Source: Acidobacteriota bacterium
GTDB taxonomy: Bacteria > Acidobacteriota > Blastocatellia > Pyrinomonadales > Pyrinomonadaceae
NCBI GenBank assembly: GCA_016700175.1
Contig: CP065003.1
Span: 1,870,001-1,934,000 of the forward strand
Reading direction: 5' to 3'
DNA length: 64,000 nucleotides
This document shows positions 32,553 to 41,044 of this stretch, one piece after another. Under the pieces are notes generated by a model. That model saw nothing but the letters and a program-made list of their open reading frames with translations, was not told the DNA's origin and did not search any database. The first letter of the stretch is position 1; each line of letters opens with the position of its first letter. The position numbers were made by a program, and so were the translations under genes.

Positions 32553-33083
32553 TCACTCAAACGTCACGATCACGACATTCGAGACCGATTCCCTGTACTT
32601 CGGCCTCTTCGCGCCGCCGGGCCCTTCGGTAAAGCCGTCCGGGATCTTCACGTCCGCATAAAGGAAGATGCTGGTCCGGGGCACGCCCGAAAGGTCCGTC
32701 TTTAGGTAACTCGAGGATCCCCTCCGATATGGCCCAAGGATCCACTGGAGATCCGAAAGAGGCACAAGAACGTCGACCGAACGGTTCTCCGCGATTCGCG
32801 CCTTCGGAATCTCCAGGGTCGCGAAGTACAGGGTCGAATCAAGGCAGGAAGGGTTCGAAGGCTGGCAGGCGGAGAAATATATGTTCAGTTCCGGAAGGGT
32901 GGAAGTGTCCAGATGATCGGGCGAACGGTTCACGATCTTTGCCGTCGCCGACGCGTCGTTGCGGTCGATCCGCGAAGAGGTCCCGTCCAGCGTCAGCACG
33001 ACGTCGAATCTCCTCTCCTGCGCAGCCGCCGAAGACACGAAAAAGCAAAGCACCGCGATCACGGCCGGGCGTAAATACTTCAT
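32553..33083 (-). CDS. secreted hypothetical protein
   Basis: The 176-residue protein begins with a signal peptide (LRPAVIAVLCFFVSSAAAQ), and the mature chain is mostly beta strands with a Cys pair (YFSACQPSNPSC). I know no family for it. Its start ATG at 33083 overlaps the stop of the CNNM transporter gene on the same strand by 4 bp, so the two are translationally coupled, which hints at a role beside the transporter. Its fold could be an Ig-like or cupredoxin type; this is a guess from strand pattern only. Confidence 0.75.
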   Translation of the reverse strand: MKYLRPAVIAVLCFFVSSAAAQERRFDVVLTLDGTSSRIDRNDASATAKIVNRSPDHLDTSTLPELNIYFSACQPSNPSCLDSTLYFATLEIPKARIAENRSVDVLVPLSDLQWILGPYRRGSSSYLKTDLSGVPRTSIFLYADVKIPDGFTEGPGGAKRPKYRESVSNVVIVTFE

Positions 33084-34477
33084 ACTGCCTCCACTTTCTC
33101 CATCTTCACGCGCGTGATCCTTCTGCGGTCCACTTCCTGGACCACGAATTCGTGCCCGTTGAACTTCACGCGCTCTCCTTCCGTGAGTACCTGACCGGCC
33201 TCTGCCATGAGGAATCCCGCGATCGTCGTGTAGCCCTCGGAAACCGGCACGTTCAGCCCGAGTTTCTTGTTCAGGTCGCGGACCGCCAGGCCGCCGTCAA
33301 GGATGTACGATCCGTCCTTCTGTTCGTAGATCTGTTCGGCGACCTCTTCGTCGTATTCGTCCGCGATTTCACCGACGATCTCCTCCAGCAGGTCCTCGAG
33401 AGTGATGATCCCCTCCACGCCGCCGTGCTCATCAACGACGAACCCGAAATGGAACTTCTCAGTCTGCATCTTCCGCAGCACGTCCTCGAGCCTCGCCGTG
33501 TCGACGACATACACCGGCCGGCGCAGGATCTTTTCGATCCGAAATGCCTCCGGATTCAGAAGGTAGCTCATCACGTCCTTGCTGTGGATGACTCCCGCGA
33601 TGTCGTCGAGCGATTCGCGATAGACAGGAAAGCGCGAGAAACCGCTTTCGCGGAAGGCCTCGGCGATCTCGTTAAGGTCGTACGTCACCGGTATTGCGAA
33701 GATTTCGGGCCTCGGCACCATCGCTTCACGGACGGTGGTCTCCGAAAACTCGAACACCTGGTGTATCAGCTTCTGCTCTTCCTCGTTCAGGTGGCCGCTC
33801 TTTTTCGAGATGTCGATCAGATGACGGATCTCTTCCTCCGAATAGACCGACCCTTCCTCTCCGGAGGGATGCAGTCCGAACAGCCGGACCGTCTTGGCGC
33901 CCGTCCAGTACAGGAGACGTATTGGATAATAAAACGTCTTGTAGAAGATCTGGATCGGAAGCGCGATCGCAAGCGCGACCTTTTCGGTGACCTCCAGCGC
34001 GATGGTTTTCGGAGCCAACTCACCCAGCACGATAAGTACAAAAGTGATGATTGAAAAAGCTACGACGAATGAGATCGTCTGAAGCACCGCACCGGAAACG
34101 AGGAACGATGCACCCGTCAGATTGCCAATGCTGATGATCAGGGGCTCCAGAAACATTGCCACCGCCGGCTCTCCTACCCAACCGAGACCCAGCGAGAACA
34201 TCGTCACCCCGAGTTGTGTCGCGGAAATGTAGGCGTTGAGATTGTTCAGGCACTCGAGCAAACGCTGCGCAGCGCGGCTGCCTTCGGCGGCGAGGGATTC
34301 GATCCGCGACTTCCTTACCGCGACAAGCGCGAACTCGGACGCGACAAAGAACCCGTTGCCGAGTACCAGGGCAAGAACGAGAAGGATGTTCAGTAAAACC
34401 GAATACAGGCTGATTGATGCAGGGTCCGCGGCCGTTTCGGCGAGCAGGATGAAGGATAAACTGGCAGGGTCGTCCAT
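33080..34477 (-). CDS. CNNM/CorC-type membrane transporter (DUF21-CBS-CorC)
   Basis: The 465-residue protein is a hemolysin-C-type/CNNM protein likely involved in divalent cation (Mg2+) homeostasis. The DUF21 membrane domain covers residues 20-200 with three to four helices and the loop GNGFFVASEFALVAVRKSRI near 40. Two CBS domains follow (HSKDVMSYLL near 290 and EDVLRKMQTEKFHFGFVVDE) and a C-terminal CorC_HlyC domain ends it. It would sit in the inner membrane with a cytosolic nucleotide-sensing part. It is coupled to the secreted protein gene downstream by a 4-bp overlap. Confidence 0.92.
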   Translation of the reverse strand: MDDPASLSFILLAETAADPASISLYSVLLNILLVLALVLGNGFFVASEFALVAVRKSRIESLAAEGSRAAQRLLECLNNLNAYISATQLGVTMFSLGLGWVGEPAVAMFLEPLIISIGNLTGASFLVSGAVLQTISFVVAFSIITFVLIVLGELAPKTIALEVTEKVALAIALPIQIFYKTFYYPIRLLYWTGAKTVRLFGLHPSGEEGSVYSEEEIRHLIDISKKSGHLNEEEQKLIHQVFEFSETTVREAMVPRPEIFAIPVTYDLNEIAEAFRESGFSRFPVYRESLDDIAGVIHSKDVMSYLLNPEAFRIEKILRRPVYVVDTARLEDVLRKMQTEKFHFGFVVDEHGGVEGIITLEDLLEEIVGEIADEYDEEVAEQIYEQKDGSYILDGGLAVRDLNKKLGLNVPVSEGYTTIAGFLMAEAGQVLTEGERVKFNGHEFVVQEVDRRRITRVKMEKVEAV

Positions 34478-34583
34478 TGTTGTTTTGATCGTTTGCCGTC
34501 CGATGACGACGGAGCGCGATGTTCATTAAACGGTCTAGTGCGCTCCGATCAATAAGGGCAGATTATAGCACGGTAGCGGTCGG

Positions 34584-34856
34584 ACTGAGGACTGAGGTCT
34601 GAGGTCTGAGGTCTGAGGTCTGAGGTCTGAGGTCTGAGGTCTGAGGTCTGAGGTCTGAGGTCTGAGGTCTGAGGTCTGAGGTCTGAGGTCTGAGGTCTGA
34701 GGTCTGAGGTCTGAGGTCTGAGGTCTGAGGTCTGAGGTCTGAGGTCTGAGGTCTGAGGTCTGAGGTCTGAGGTCTGAGGTCTGAGGTCTGAGGTCTGAGG
34801 TCTGAGGTCTGAGGTCTGAGGTCTGAGGTCTGAGGTCTGAGGTCTGAGGTCTGAGG
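34584..34856. repeat. 7-bp satellite, about 37 copies
   Basis: The heptamer GAGGTCT is repeated about 37 times with no interruption I can see, after two degenerate units. A 265-bp array of a non-multiple-of-three unit is unlikely to code; the open frame it produces on the minus strand is a by-product. It sits in the 433-bp gap between the CNNM gene and the NifU-like gene, which holds nothing else. Confidence 0.9.
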
Positions 34857-34910
34857 AGGATGTCGTACTCTTGACCGCCTGTCAAGATCTTCTCTCAGTC
34901 CTCAGTCCTT

Positions 34911-35483
34911 TTATCTCAGTCCTTCTAAGATGATCTCCCTGATCAGAATCTGGCACGAACCGCATCCCGTTCCCGCCCGGCACAAGTCTCCGATATCTTC
35001 GACGGTCTCAGCCTCGCCGGAAGCGGAAAGCGATTCGATCGTCTCTTCGGACACGCCGAAACAGCTGCAGATCAGTGCCGTTTCGCCCTTCCATTCGGCG
35101 GCCCGCACCCGGCGGTATTCGGCAAGCGCATCGCGAACTGCTTCAACAGCGATCGCGATGCATGATTCTCTCGAGTCGGGGACAGGGCCCAGCACCGTAC
35201 AAATATCCGATTCGAGTTCGTCGAGCGCGTGCAGATCTCTCAAGCGTTTGCCCTCGATCAACCGCGTTGCCGCCTCAGCAGCGGCCACCGACCATCCGCA
35301 CCCGTTCGAGACGTATCGCACGCTTGAAAGTACGCCTTTTTCGTCGACCAAGACGAAGACCCTGACGCTAACGCCGCACTCGAATGAAGCCGCCGTGCCC
35401 TTGGAATCGAACTCGGCCGGCCGGCCTATGCGGCTCGCACGGCGCCATAGCTCGTTGACCGGTCCTGGATAGAAGGTCCCCAC
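34911..35483 (-). CDS. NifU N-terminal/BFD fusion, Fe-S scaffold type
   Basis: The 190-residue protein combines a NifU-N scaffold domain (residues 1-130) with a BFD-like [2Fe-2S] domain (135-190). NifU-N cysteines are C36, C62 and C108. BFD ligands are C139 and C141 (CSCFG) and C174 and C177 (CGSC), with C168 an extra. The canonical Cys-Gly-Asp of NifU-N reads Cys-Gly-Val here (residues 36-38), removing the Asp that promotes cluster release in IscU/NifU. It resembles nitrogen-fixation NifU without its C-terminal domain, but no nif genes are near. The frame starts at a GTG at 35483. It diverges from the TlpA-like gene. Confidence 0.88.
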   Translation of the reverse strand: MGTFYPGPVNELWRRASRIGRPAEFDSKGTAASFECGVSVRVFVLVDEKGVLSSVRYVSNGCGWSVAAAEAATRLIEGKRLRDLHALDELESDICTVLGPVPDSRESCIAIAVEAVRDALAEYRRVRAAEWKGETALICSCFGVSEETIESLSASGEAETVEDIGDLCRAGTGCGSCQILIREIILEGLR

Positions 35484-35525
35484 GCGTCAACAGATAGCAC
35501 GAATGAAAGAAAAAATGAATTCGTG

Positions 35526-35586
35526 TAGAATGTCTCAGAAACAGGCCTGAGAGAGCGGAACCGTTCTTCGGATCCGCCCGGCCTGT
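35526..35586 (+). promoter_or_regulatory. leader hairpin of the TlpA-like gene
   Basis: A -10 like box TAGAAT (35526-35531) is followed by a compound hairpin. ACAGGCC (35541-35547) pairs with GGCCTGT (35580-35586); inside, GCGGA pairs with TCCGC and CCG with CGG around a TTCTT loop, about 15 pairs in all with a five- by two-base internal loop. It ends 28 bp before the ATG at 35615, and no T-tract follows. It fits a 5' leader or a small RNA; I do not recognise a riboswitch class. Confidence 0.55.
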
Positions 35587-35614
35587 ACTTCTTAGTCATT
35601 TATTTTCAAGGTTT

Positions 35615-36205
35615 ATGGGCATTCTTCGAACTCCGCAGATCTTACTCTTGTCGGCCGCTGTGATTTCCGTCCTGATGTTCTCCGCGGCCTGCCGCCCCGC
35701 GGCGGCCCCTGTCTCGATCTCCGAAAAGCCGGTCGAGAAGTTTCGCATGCCGAGGACTTCGGTACCGGCCGGCCCGCCCAAACCCACTGAAGAACTGAGC
35801 TGGAAGGTATTCGACGGACCCGACGAGAAGATCGGCGATTTTGAAGGCAAGGTGCTCGTGCTGGATTTCTGGGCGACCTATTGCCCGCCGTGCATCGAGG
35901 AGATCCCGCACCTTCGGGAGCTTCAGGGGAAGTACGGCGAGCGCGGATTTCAGGTGATCGGCCTGCACGTGGGCGGTGAAGAGGATCGTCCGAGGGTGCC
36001 GGCGTTCAAGGAGCGCCTGAGCATCGATTATCCCCTCGCGACCCCGGAGGACAGGCTTGTCTATCAGCTGCTCGGCGACGATTCGAGAATACCGCAGACG
36101 CTGGTCTTCGACAGGAAGGGCAAACTGGTCGTGAAATTGGTCTCGTACGACGAAGAGATCAAGAAACAGCTTGACGCGGCTGTTGAGAAAGCGATCAATC
36201 AGTGA
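35615..36205 (+). CDS. TlpA-like thiol-disulfide lipoprotein
   Basis: The 196-residue protein has a signal segment ending in a lipobox (MFSAACRP, with the Cys near residue 26), so it is probably membrane-anchored on the periplasmic side. The thioredoxin-like domain has the redox motif FWATYCPPCIEEIPHL (CPPC near 91) and the cis-Pro region IPQTLVFDRKG near 167. TlpA/ResA-like proteins reduce disulfides in cytochrome or copper maturation; the partner here is unknown. It starts at the ATG at 35615 behind a structured leader. Confidence 0.9.
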   Translation: MGILRTPQILLLSAAVISVLMFSAACRPAAAPVSISEKPVEKFRMPRTSVPAGPPKPTEELSWKVFDGPDEKIGDFEGKVLVLDFWATYCPPCIEEIPHLRELQGKYGERGFQVIGLHVGGEEDRPRVPAFKERLSIDYPLATPEDRLVYQLLGDDSRIPQTLVFDRKGKLVVKLVSYDEEIKKQLDAAVEKAINQ

Positions 36206-36239
36206 GCAGTGAGCGGTGAGCAGTTGTCAGCGCCCTAAT

Positions 36240-36440
36240 GCGTGGGAATGAACCTGCGGCTGCGCCGCCTGTGCGTGCCGTTTAGCCCCCGCACTTGTGC
36301 GGGGGACTTTCCGGGCGGTGCTCAAGACAACATTGTTCGCGCGGAGGCTGAGCCTCCGCGCATTGAAAACAGGCGCCGCACGGAAAGGCAGAGCCCTTCC
36401 GCACACAGGGGCGGCAGAGCCGCCGGACGGTCTGAAGACC
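36240..36440. repeat. mini-hairpin array upstream of GH15 gene
   Basis: The sequence contains several short palindromes in series: CCCGCACTTGTGCGGG at 36290, GGAGGCTGAGCCTCCG, GGAAAGGCAGAGCCCTTCC, and copies of GGGGCGGCAGAGCCGCC. Similar arrays occur at 47.4, 49.2, 49.9, 51.4 and 55.6 kb. Reading frames over it are artefacts. Confidence 0.75.
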
Positions 36441-36499
36441 GGCAACAAGCTCCGATCTCAGTCCAAAGTTTTTACTTTTCATTTTCCACTTTTTCCTTT

Positions 36500-38449
36500 A
36501 TGAGGGACATCCCCGTCGGAAACGGCTCCCTCCTCGTCACCTTCGACGAGAAGTACCAGATCCGAGACATTTACTTCCCCCACGTAGGGCAGGAGAACCA
36601 CACCGAGGGTTTCCCGTTCCGGTTCGGAGTGTGGGCCGACGGCGAGTTCCGCTGGGTCCACGAAGCAGGCTGGAAACGGTCGCTGAAGTACGTACCCGAA
36701 TCGCTCGTCACCGAAGTCTCGCTTGTAAATGAAGATCTGAACCTGGAGATCGTCTGCAACGACACTGTCGCGAGCCACGAGAACATATTCCTTCGAAGGG
36801 TCCGGGTCAGCAATCTCACCGACACCGATCGTAACGTCCGCGTCTTTCTTCACCAGGATTTCCGGATCTACGAGAACAAAGTCGGCGACACCGCTTTTTA
36901 CGATCCCGAAAGCTTCTCTCTCATCCATTACAAGAAGCACCGCTACTTCCTGATCAACACCCTTCCGCACTTCACTCATTTCGTAACAGGGCGGAAAGCG
37001 TTCCGCGACCTCGAGGGAACATGGCGGGACGCGGAGGACGGCGAGCTCGGTCACGGCCCGAAGACCGAGGGTTCCGTCGATTCGACGATCAGGGTCGATC
37101 TGGATCTTGGCCCGCAGGGCACCGGCGAGTTCTATTACTGGATCGCCGCCGGCCGCTCGCACGAGGAGGTCGTCCGCCTGAACGGATCGATCCTCGCCGT
37201 AACTCCCGAGTACGCATTGGATTACACGGAGAACTACTGGCGAGTCTGGGTGAATAAAAACGACCGTTCGTTTGAAGGGCTTCCGGAGAATGTCGTCAAT
37301 TTGTACAAGCGGTCGCTCCTTGTCGCACGTACGCAGATCGACAACTGCGGATCGATCCTCGCCGCGAACGATTCGGACGTGACCGAACGGGCGACGGACC
37401 ATTACAGCTATTTATGGACCCGCGACGGCGCCTTCGTCGCAAACGCCCTCGATCTCGCCGGATACCCGTTCCTTACACGCAACTTCTTCTACTTCTGCTC
37501 GCACATTCTTCACGAGGACGGGTATTTCCTGCAGAAATACAACGCCGACGGGACGGTCGCTTCCGGCTGGCATTCCGCGTGGGATATCGATGCGAAAGAA
37601 AAGCTTGTGCCGATCCAGGAGGACGAAACGGCGCTTGTCCTCTGGGCGTTGTGGGAACACTACGACCGGTTCCGCGAGCTTGAGTTCTCGCACAAGATCT
37701 ACCGCCCGATCGTGACCAAATGCGCGGATTTCCTCGTCGATTTTGTCGATGAAGAGCTGGGACTGCCGAAGCCGAGCTGGAACCTCTGGGAAGACTCGCG
37801 TGGGATACACACGTTCACGTGCTGCACGGTCGTGGCCGGCCTTCGCTCGGCAGGAAAGTTCGCCCGCCTTTTCGATGAAACCTCGCTCGCAGAGAAATAC
37901 GATCAAGCCGCTGATTCGATCCGGGACGCGATGCGGAAACACCTCTATTCCGAAAAGCACGGACGGTTCCTGCGCTCCCTGCGGTCGGACAACGGCGATC
38001 TTCATCCGGACCCGACGGTCGACGCTTCCCTGTTCGGCCTGTTCTATTTCGGAGTCTTCGATCCGGACGACGAGATGGTCCGCCAAACGATGCGCGCCGT
38101 CGAAGAGACGCTCTGGGTGCCGGGCCATATCGGAGGCGTTTCAAGGTTCGAGCACGACCAGTATATGAAGGTCTCCGGAGACGGCTTTGGGAATCCGTGG
38201 TTCATATGCACCCTTTGGCTCGCCGAATATCGCATCGCCGCCGCACGCAACACGGAAGATCTCGAAAATGCGCTCGAGCTTCTTGAATGGACGGCGGAAC
38301 ACGCTCTGCCGTCGGGAGTGCTCGCCGAACAGCTCGACCCGGTAACTGGCGGGCCGGCTTCGGTCTCGCCTCTCACCTGGTCTCATTCGACGTACGTCGC
38401 CGCGGTCAATTCCTACCTTGAAAAACTGAGAAGAACGGGGGCCGGGTGA
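36500..38449 (+). CDS. glycoside hydrolase family 15 protein
   Basis: GH15 enzymes (glucoamylases, trehalases, dextran-type glucosidases) release glucose from the non-reducing ends of alpha-glucans. The 649-residue protein has an N-terminal beta-sandwich (VRVSNLTDTDRNVRVFLHQD near 95) and an (alpha/alpha)6 barrel carrying YSYLWTRDGAFVANALDLAG near 310, NLWEDSRGIHTFTC near 430 and the late SPLTWSHSTYVAAV near 625. The catalytic glutamates are probably among the acidic residues in these segments, e.g. the Glu of LWEDSRG. The ATG at 36500 gives the family N-terminus; the frame further upstream is repeat DNA. No signal peptide is visible, so it is likely cytosolic. It overlaps the next gene by one base. 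Confidence 0.92.
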   Translation: MRDIPVGNGSLLVTFDEKYQIRDIYFPHVGQENHTEGFPFRFGVWADGEFRWVHEAGWKRSLKYVPESLVTEVSLVNEDLNLEIVCNDTVASHENIFLRRVRVSNLTDTDRNVRVFLHQDFRIYENKVGDTAFYDPESFSLIHYKKHRYFLINTLPHFTHFVTGRKAFRDLEGTWRDAEDGELGHGPKTEGSVDSTIRVDLDLGPQGTGEFYYWIAAGRSHEEVVRLNGSILAVTPEYALDYTENYWRVWVNKNDRSFEGLPENVVNLYKRSLLVARTQIDNCGSILAANDSDVTERATDHYSYLWTRDGAFVANALDLAGYPFLTRNFFYFCSHILHEDGYFLQKYNADGTVASGWHSAWDIDAKEKLVPIQEDETALVLWALWEHYDRFRELEFSHKIYRPIVTKCADFLVDFVDEELGLPKPSWNLWEDSRGIHTFTCCTVVAGLRSAGKFARLFDETSLAEKYDQAADSIRDAMRKHLYSEKHGRFLRSLRSDNGDLHPDPTVDASLFGLFYFGVFDPDDEMVRQTMRAVEETLWVPGHIGGVSRFEHDQYMKVSGDGFGNPWFICTLWLAEYRIAAARNTEDLENALELLEWTAEHALPSGVLAEQLDPVTGGPASVSPLTWSHSTYVAAVNSYLEKLRRTGAG

Positions 38450-39375
38450 TGGCGAAGAACTGGTCCGAAGCTCGTGTCCGCAATTTCATCGAGAGCGGGA
38501 TCGAAGAATCTCTGACGCTCGAGTACAAGTCTGCCGAAGCGCTCGGGATGTCCGAGTATCACAAGAAAGAGATCACGAAGGACGTTTCGGCGATGGCCAA
38601 CGCCGCCGGCGGAACGATCGTTTACGGAATACGCGAAAGTGGGGACCCCGAGCGGAAACACCTGCCGGAGACGGTCACGCCGGTCAACCGATCGGAGTTT
38701 CCCCGCGAATGGCTTGAGCAGGTCATCAACAGCATACGTCCCAGGCTCGAGGGCATCGTGATCCACGCAGTCCAGCTTGAATCGGGCGAGAACGACGTCG
38801 TGTACGTCGTAGAGATCCCGCAAAGCCACACGGCCCACCAGGCTAACAACCACCGGTATTACAAGCGGTTCAACTTCCAGTCGGTGCCTATGGAGGACTA
38901 TGAGGTCCGCGACGTCATGTTCCGCGAGCAGATGCCCGACGTCGGGGTCCGGTTCTTCCTCGAAAAACGCAGATTGCCCGATGACGAAGGGGGCGGCCTT
39001 GCGGTCGCGCTGATAGTTCAGGCAAAGAACTTCGGATCGGCTTACGCGCGATACGTCGCGGTCATTATCGACGTGCCGGTAACGGTGCTCGTGAACGTTG
39101 ACGACAAGCGGAGCATAAAGGACGGCGGCCGATTCTACAGGCACCGCCTGACGAACCTGAACCAGGAGTACGGCGACGAGACCTTCCGCGCGAACTTCCC
39201 TCTTCTGCGAAGCATGACGATGAGCTGGAAAATACCGCTAAAGGCCGAGTATTCGGAGATCGTCAACGGCGACCTCCAGATCAAATGGAAGGTTTACGCC
39301 GACAACGCGCTTCCGAAAGGCGGCCAGCTGAAGTTCGACGAGATCGAGATCATCGATCTTTCGGGCGGTTTGTAA
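38449..39375 (+). CDS. AlbA_2/Schlafen-like DNA-binding domain protein
   Basis: The 308-residue protein opens with an AlbA_2 (Schlafen-type) domain: LEYKSAEALGMSEYHKKEIT, then DVSAMANAAGGTIVYGIRES, and a core ending YYKRFNFQSVPMEDYEVRD near 150. The second half (residues 160-308) is a beta-rich region with no name I know (VALIVQAKNFGSAYARYVAV). It starts at the ATG at 38449, whose A is the last base of the GH15 stop, so it is translationally coupled to GH15. AlbA_2 domains occur in regulators and defence proteins, so a regulator of the glycosidase is one possibility. Confidence 0.85.
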   Translation: MAKNWSEARVRNFIESGIEESLTLEYKSAEALGMSEYHKKEITKDVSAMANAAGGTIVYGIRESGDPERKHLPETVTPVNRSEFPREWLEQVINSIRPRLEGIVIHAVQLESGENDVVYVVEIPQSHTAHQANNHRYYKRFNFQSVPMEDYEVRDVMFREQMPDVGVRFFLEKRRLPDDEGGGLAVALIVQAKNFGSAYARYVAVIIDVPVTVLVNVDDKRSIKDGGRFYRHRLTNLNQEYGDETFRANFPLLRSMTMSWKIPLKAEYSEIVNGDLQIKWKVYADNALPKGGQLKFDEIEIIDLSGGL

Positions 39376-39410
39376 CAAAGTCTTCATTCGCAGATACTTA
39401 GAATCGGACT

Positions 39411-40859
39411 ATGCGAAGAGCCAAGATCCTTGCGACGCTCGGGCCGTCGTCGAACACACAGGAGCAGATCGCGGAGCTCATAAAGGCGGGCGCGAACGCG
39501 GTACGTGTGTCGATGTCGCACGGAACCCGGGAAGAGCACGAGGCGATGATCGACAACGCTCGAAAGGCCGCGGTCGAGCTCGACTCCCCTCTATCGGTTC
39601 TTGTTGACCTCTCGGGTCCGAAAATTCGCACGCGGTCTTTGAAGGGCAAGAAGCCGGTCCTTCTTAAGAAGGAACAGCGGTTTGTGCTTACCACGCGGGA
39701 TGTGGTCGGGACCGAGGACGAGGTAGGGACGAACTTCAGCGAATTGCCGCACGTTGTCGACAAGGGCTCGCAGATCCTTCTGGACGACGGTTCGCTGGAA
39801 CTGAAGGTCACCGAAACTACCGATACGGACGTCATTTGCGAGGTCGTTTCGGGCGGTCTCCTATATGAAAGCAAGGGGATCAACCTGCCGGGCACGCATC
39901 TTCCCATTCCAAGCCTGACCGAAAAGGACCGGGACGATCTGGACTGGGCGCTCGAGCAGGATGTCGACTACATAGCGCTGTCATTCGTTCGAAGGGCCTC
40001 CGACTGCGAAGAGGTCAAAAAGATCATCAAGGAGAACAACAAGCGCAAGTTCGGGCGGGCGCTGCTCGTCGCGAAGATCGAAAAAGCGGAGGCGATAGAG
40101 AATCTGGACGAGATCATCGCGGCGACGGACGGACTTATGGTCGCGCGGGGTGATCTTGGGGTCGAAACTAGCGTCGAGCTTGTTCCGGTCTATCAGAAAG
40201 AGATCATCAGAAAGTCGATCGCGAACGACAAGTTCGTAATAACCGCCACGCAGATGCTCCAGACGATGATCGACAATCCGCGTCCGACAAGGGCGGAGGC
40301 TTCGGACGTCGCCAACGCGGTGTGGGACGGAACGGACGCGGTGATGCTTTCGGCGGAGACCGCGGCTGGATCCTACACGGTGGAGAGCGTCAGGACGATG
40401 GCGAAGATAATCGAGTCGTCGGAATCGATCCGCGACGCGTACCGGAGGAAATCGATCAAGTTCTCGCAGGAGCCCAGCGGACGAACCTCGCAGGCGCTTT
40501 GCAAGGCGGCGGGATATTGCGCGCAGGAGATCAAGACCAACAAGATCGCGGTGTTCACGGAATCGGGACTGATGGCCCGCAGGCTTTCGGCGTTCCGTTC
40601 GGGGCTCCAGACCTATGCGCTGACGACTTCGTGGCGCGCCCGCAACCAGCTGGCTTTGATCTGGGGCGTTCGAGCCTTCTACCAGGAGCTGACGAAATCG
40701 ACCGAGGACATGCTGAAGAACGGCGAGAAAACGCTCTTGAGGAACGAGGCGGTGGAAAGCGGCGAGACGATAGTGATGATGGCGGGCCGCCTTTCGGGCC
40801 TTGGGCTCTCGAGCTCGGTCGTGGTTTGGACGATCGGCGAAGATGTCCCCCGGCGGTAA
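39411..40859 (+). CDS. pyk: pyruvate kinase
   Basis: Pyruvate kinase turns phosphoenolpyruvate and ADP into pyruvate and ATP. The 482-residue protein has the A/B domains (AKILATLGPSS, VDLSGPKIRTR, LVAKIEKAEAIENL near 222 with the phosphate-binding Lys, MVARGDLGVE near 244) and a C domain from about 360. The N-terminal Arg-x-Asn-x-Ser-His box reads VRVSMSHG here, so the usual Asn is Ser. The start is the ATG at 39411. It may be read with neither flank, as repeats lie on each side. Confidence 0.96.
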   Translation: MRRAKILATLGPSSNTQEQIAELIKAGANAVRVSMSHGTREEHEAMIDNARKAAVELDSPLSVLVDLSGPKIRTRSLKGKKPVLLKKEQRFVLTTRDVVGTEDEVGTNFSELPHVVDKGSQILLDDGSLELKVTETTDTDVICEVVSGGLLYESKGINLPGTHLPIPSLTEKDRDDLDWALEQDVDYIALSFVRRASDCEEVKKIIKENNKRKFGRALLVAKIEKAEAIENLDEIIAATDGLMVARGDLGVETSVELVPVYQKEIIRKSIANDKFVITATQMLQTMIDNPRPTRAEASDVANAVWDGTDAVMLSAETAAGSYTVESVRTMAKIIESSESIRDAYRRKSIKFSQEPSGRTSQALCKAAGYCAQEIKTNKIAVFTESGLMARRLSAFRSGLQTYALTTSWRARNQLALIWGVRAFYQELTKSTEDMLKNGEKTLLRNEAVESGETIVMMAGRLSGLGLSSSVVVWTIGEDVPRR

Positions 40860-40871
40860 CAGAGAAGAGCA

Positions 40872-41008
40872 TTTCAACGCGAAGGTCGCAAAGGACGCGA
40901 AGATTAGGACATTTTCCCTTTTCGAACTCACAGCTTCGAATAACACTTCAGAAGACCTGCGGAGGAGTTATCTTCTTACCTTCGCGTCCTTTGCGACCTT
41001 CGCGTTGG
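40872..41008. repeat. inverted-repeat element with perfect 28-bp arms (family A, copy 3)
   Basis: The arm at 40875-40902 (begins CAACGCGAAGGTCGCAAAGG) and the arm at 40980-41007 are perfect reverse complements over 28 bp, separated by 77 bp. This is the best preserved member of the family. It lies between the pyk stop and the dehydratase start, and could serve as a long hairpin terminator-like structure. Confidence 0.9.
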
Positions 41009-41044
41009 TAGAATCTCCATGCTTTCGCGGTTCCGCTCTTAATT

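Noticed and set aside
34535..34885. Open frame over the heptamer satellite
   Set aside because: The repeating peptide is a by-product of the 7-bp unit; three units make 21 bases.
36242..36499. N-terminal extension of the GH15 protein
   Set aside because: The added residues are translated mini-hairpin DNA; the family N-terminus begins at the ATG at 36500.
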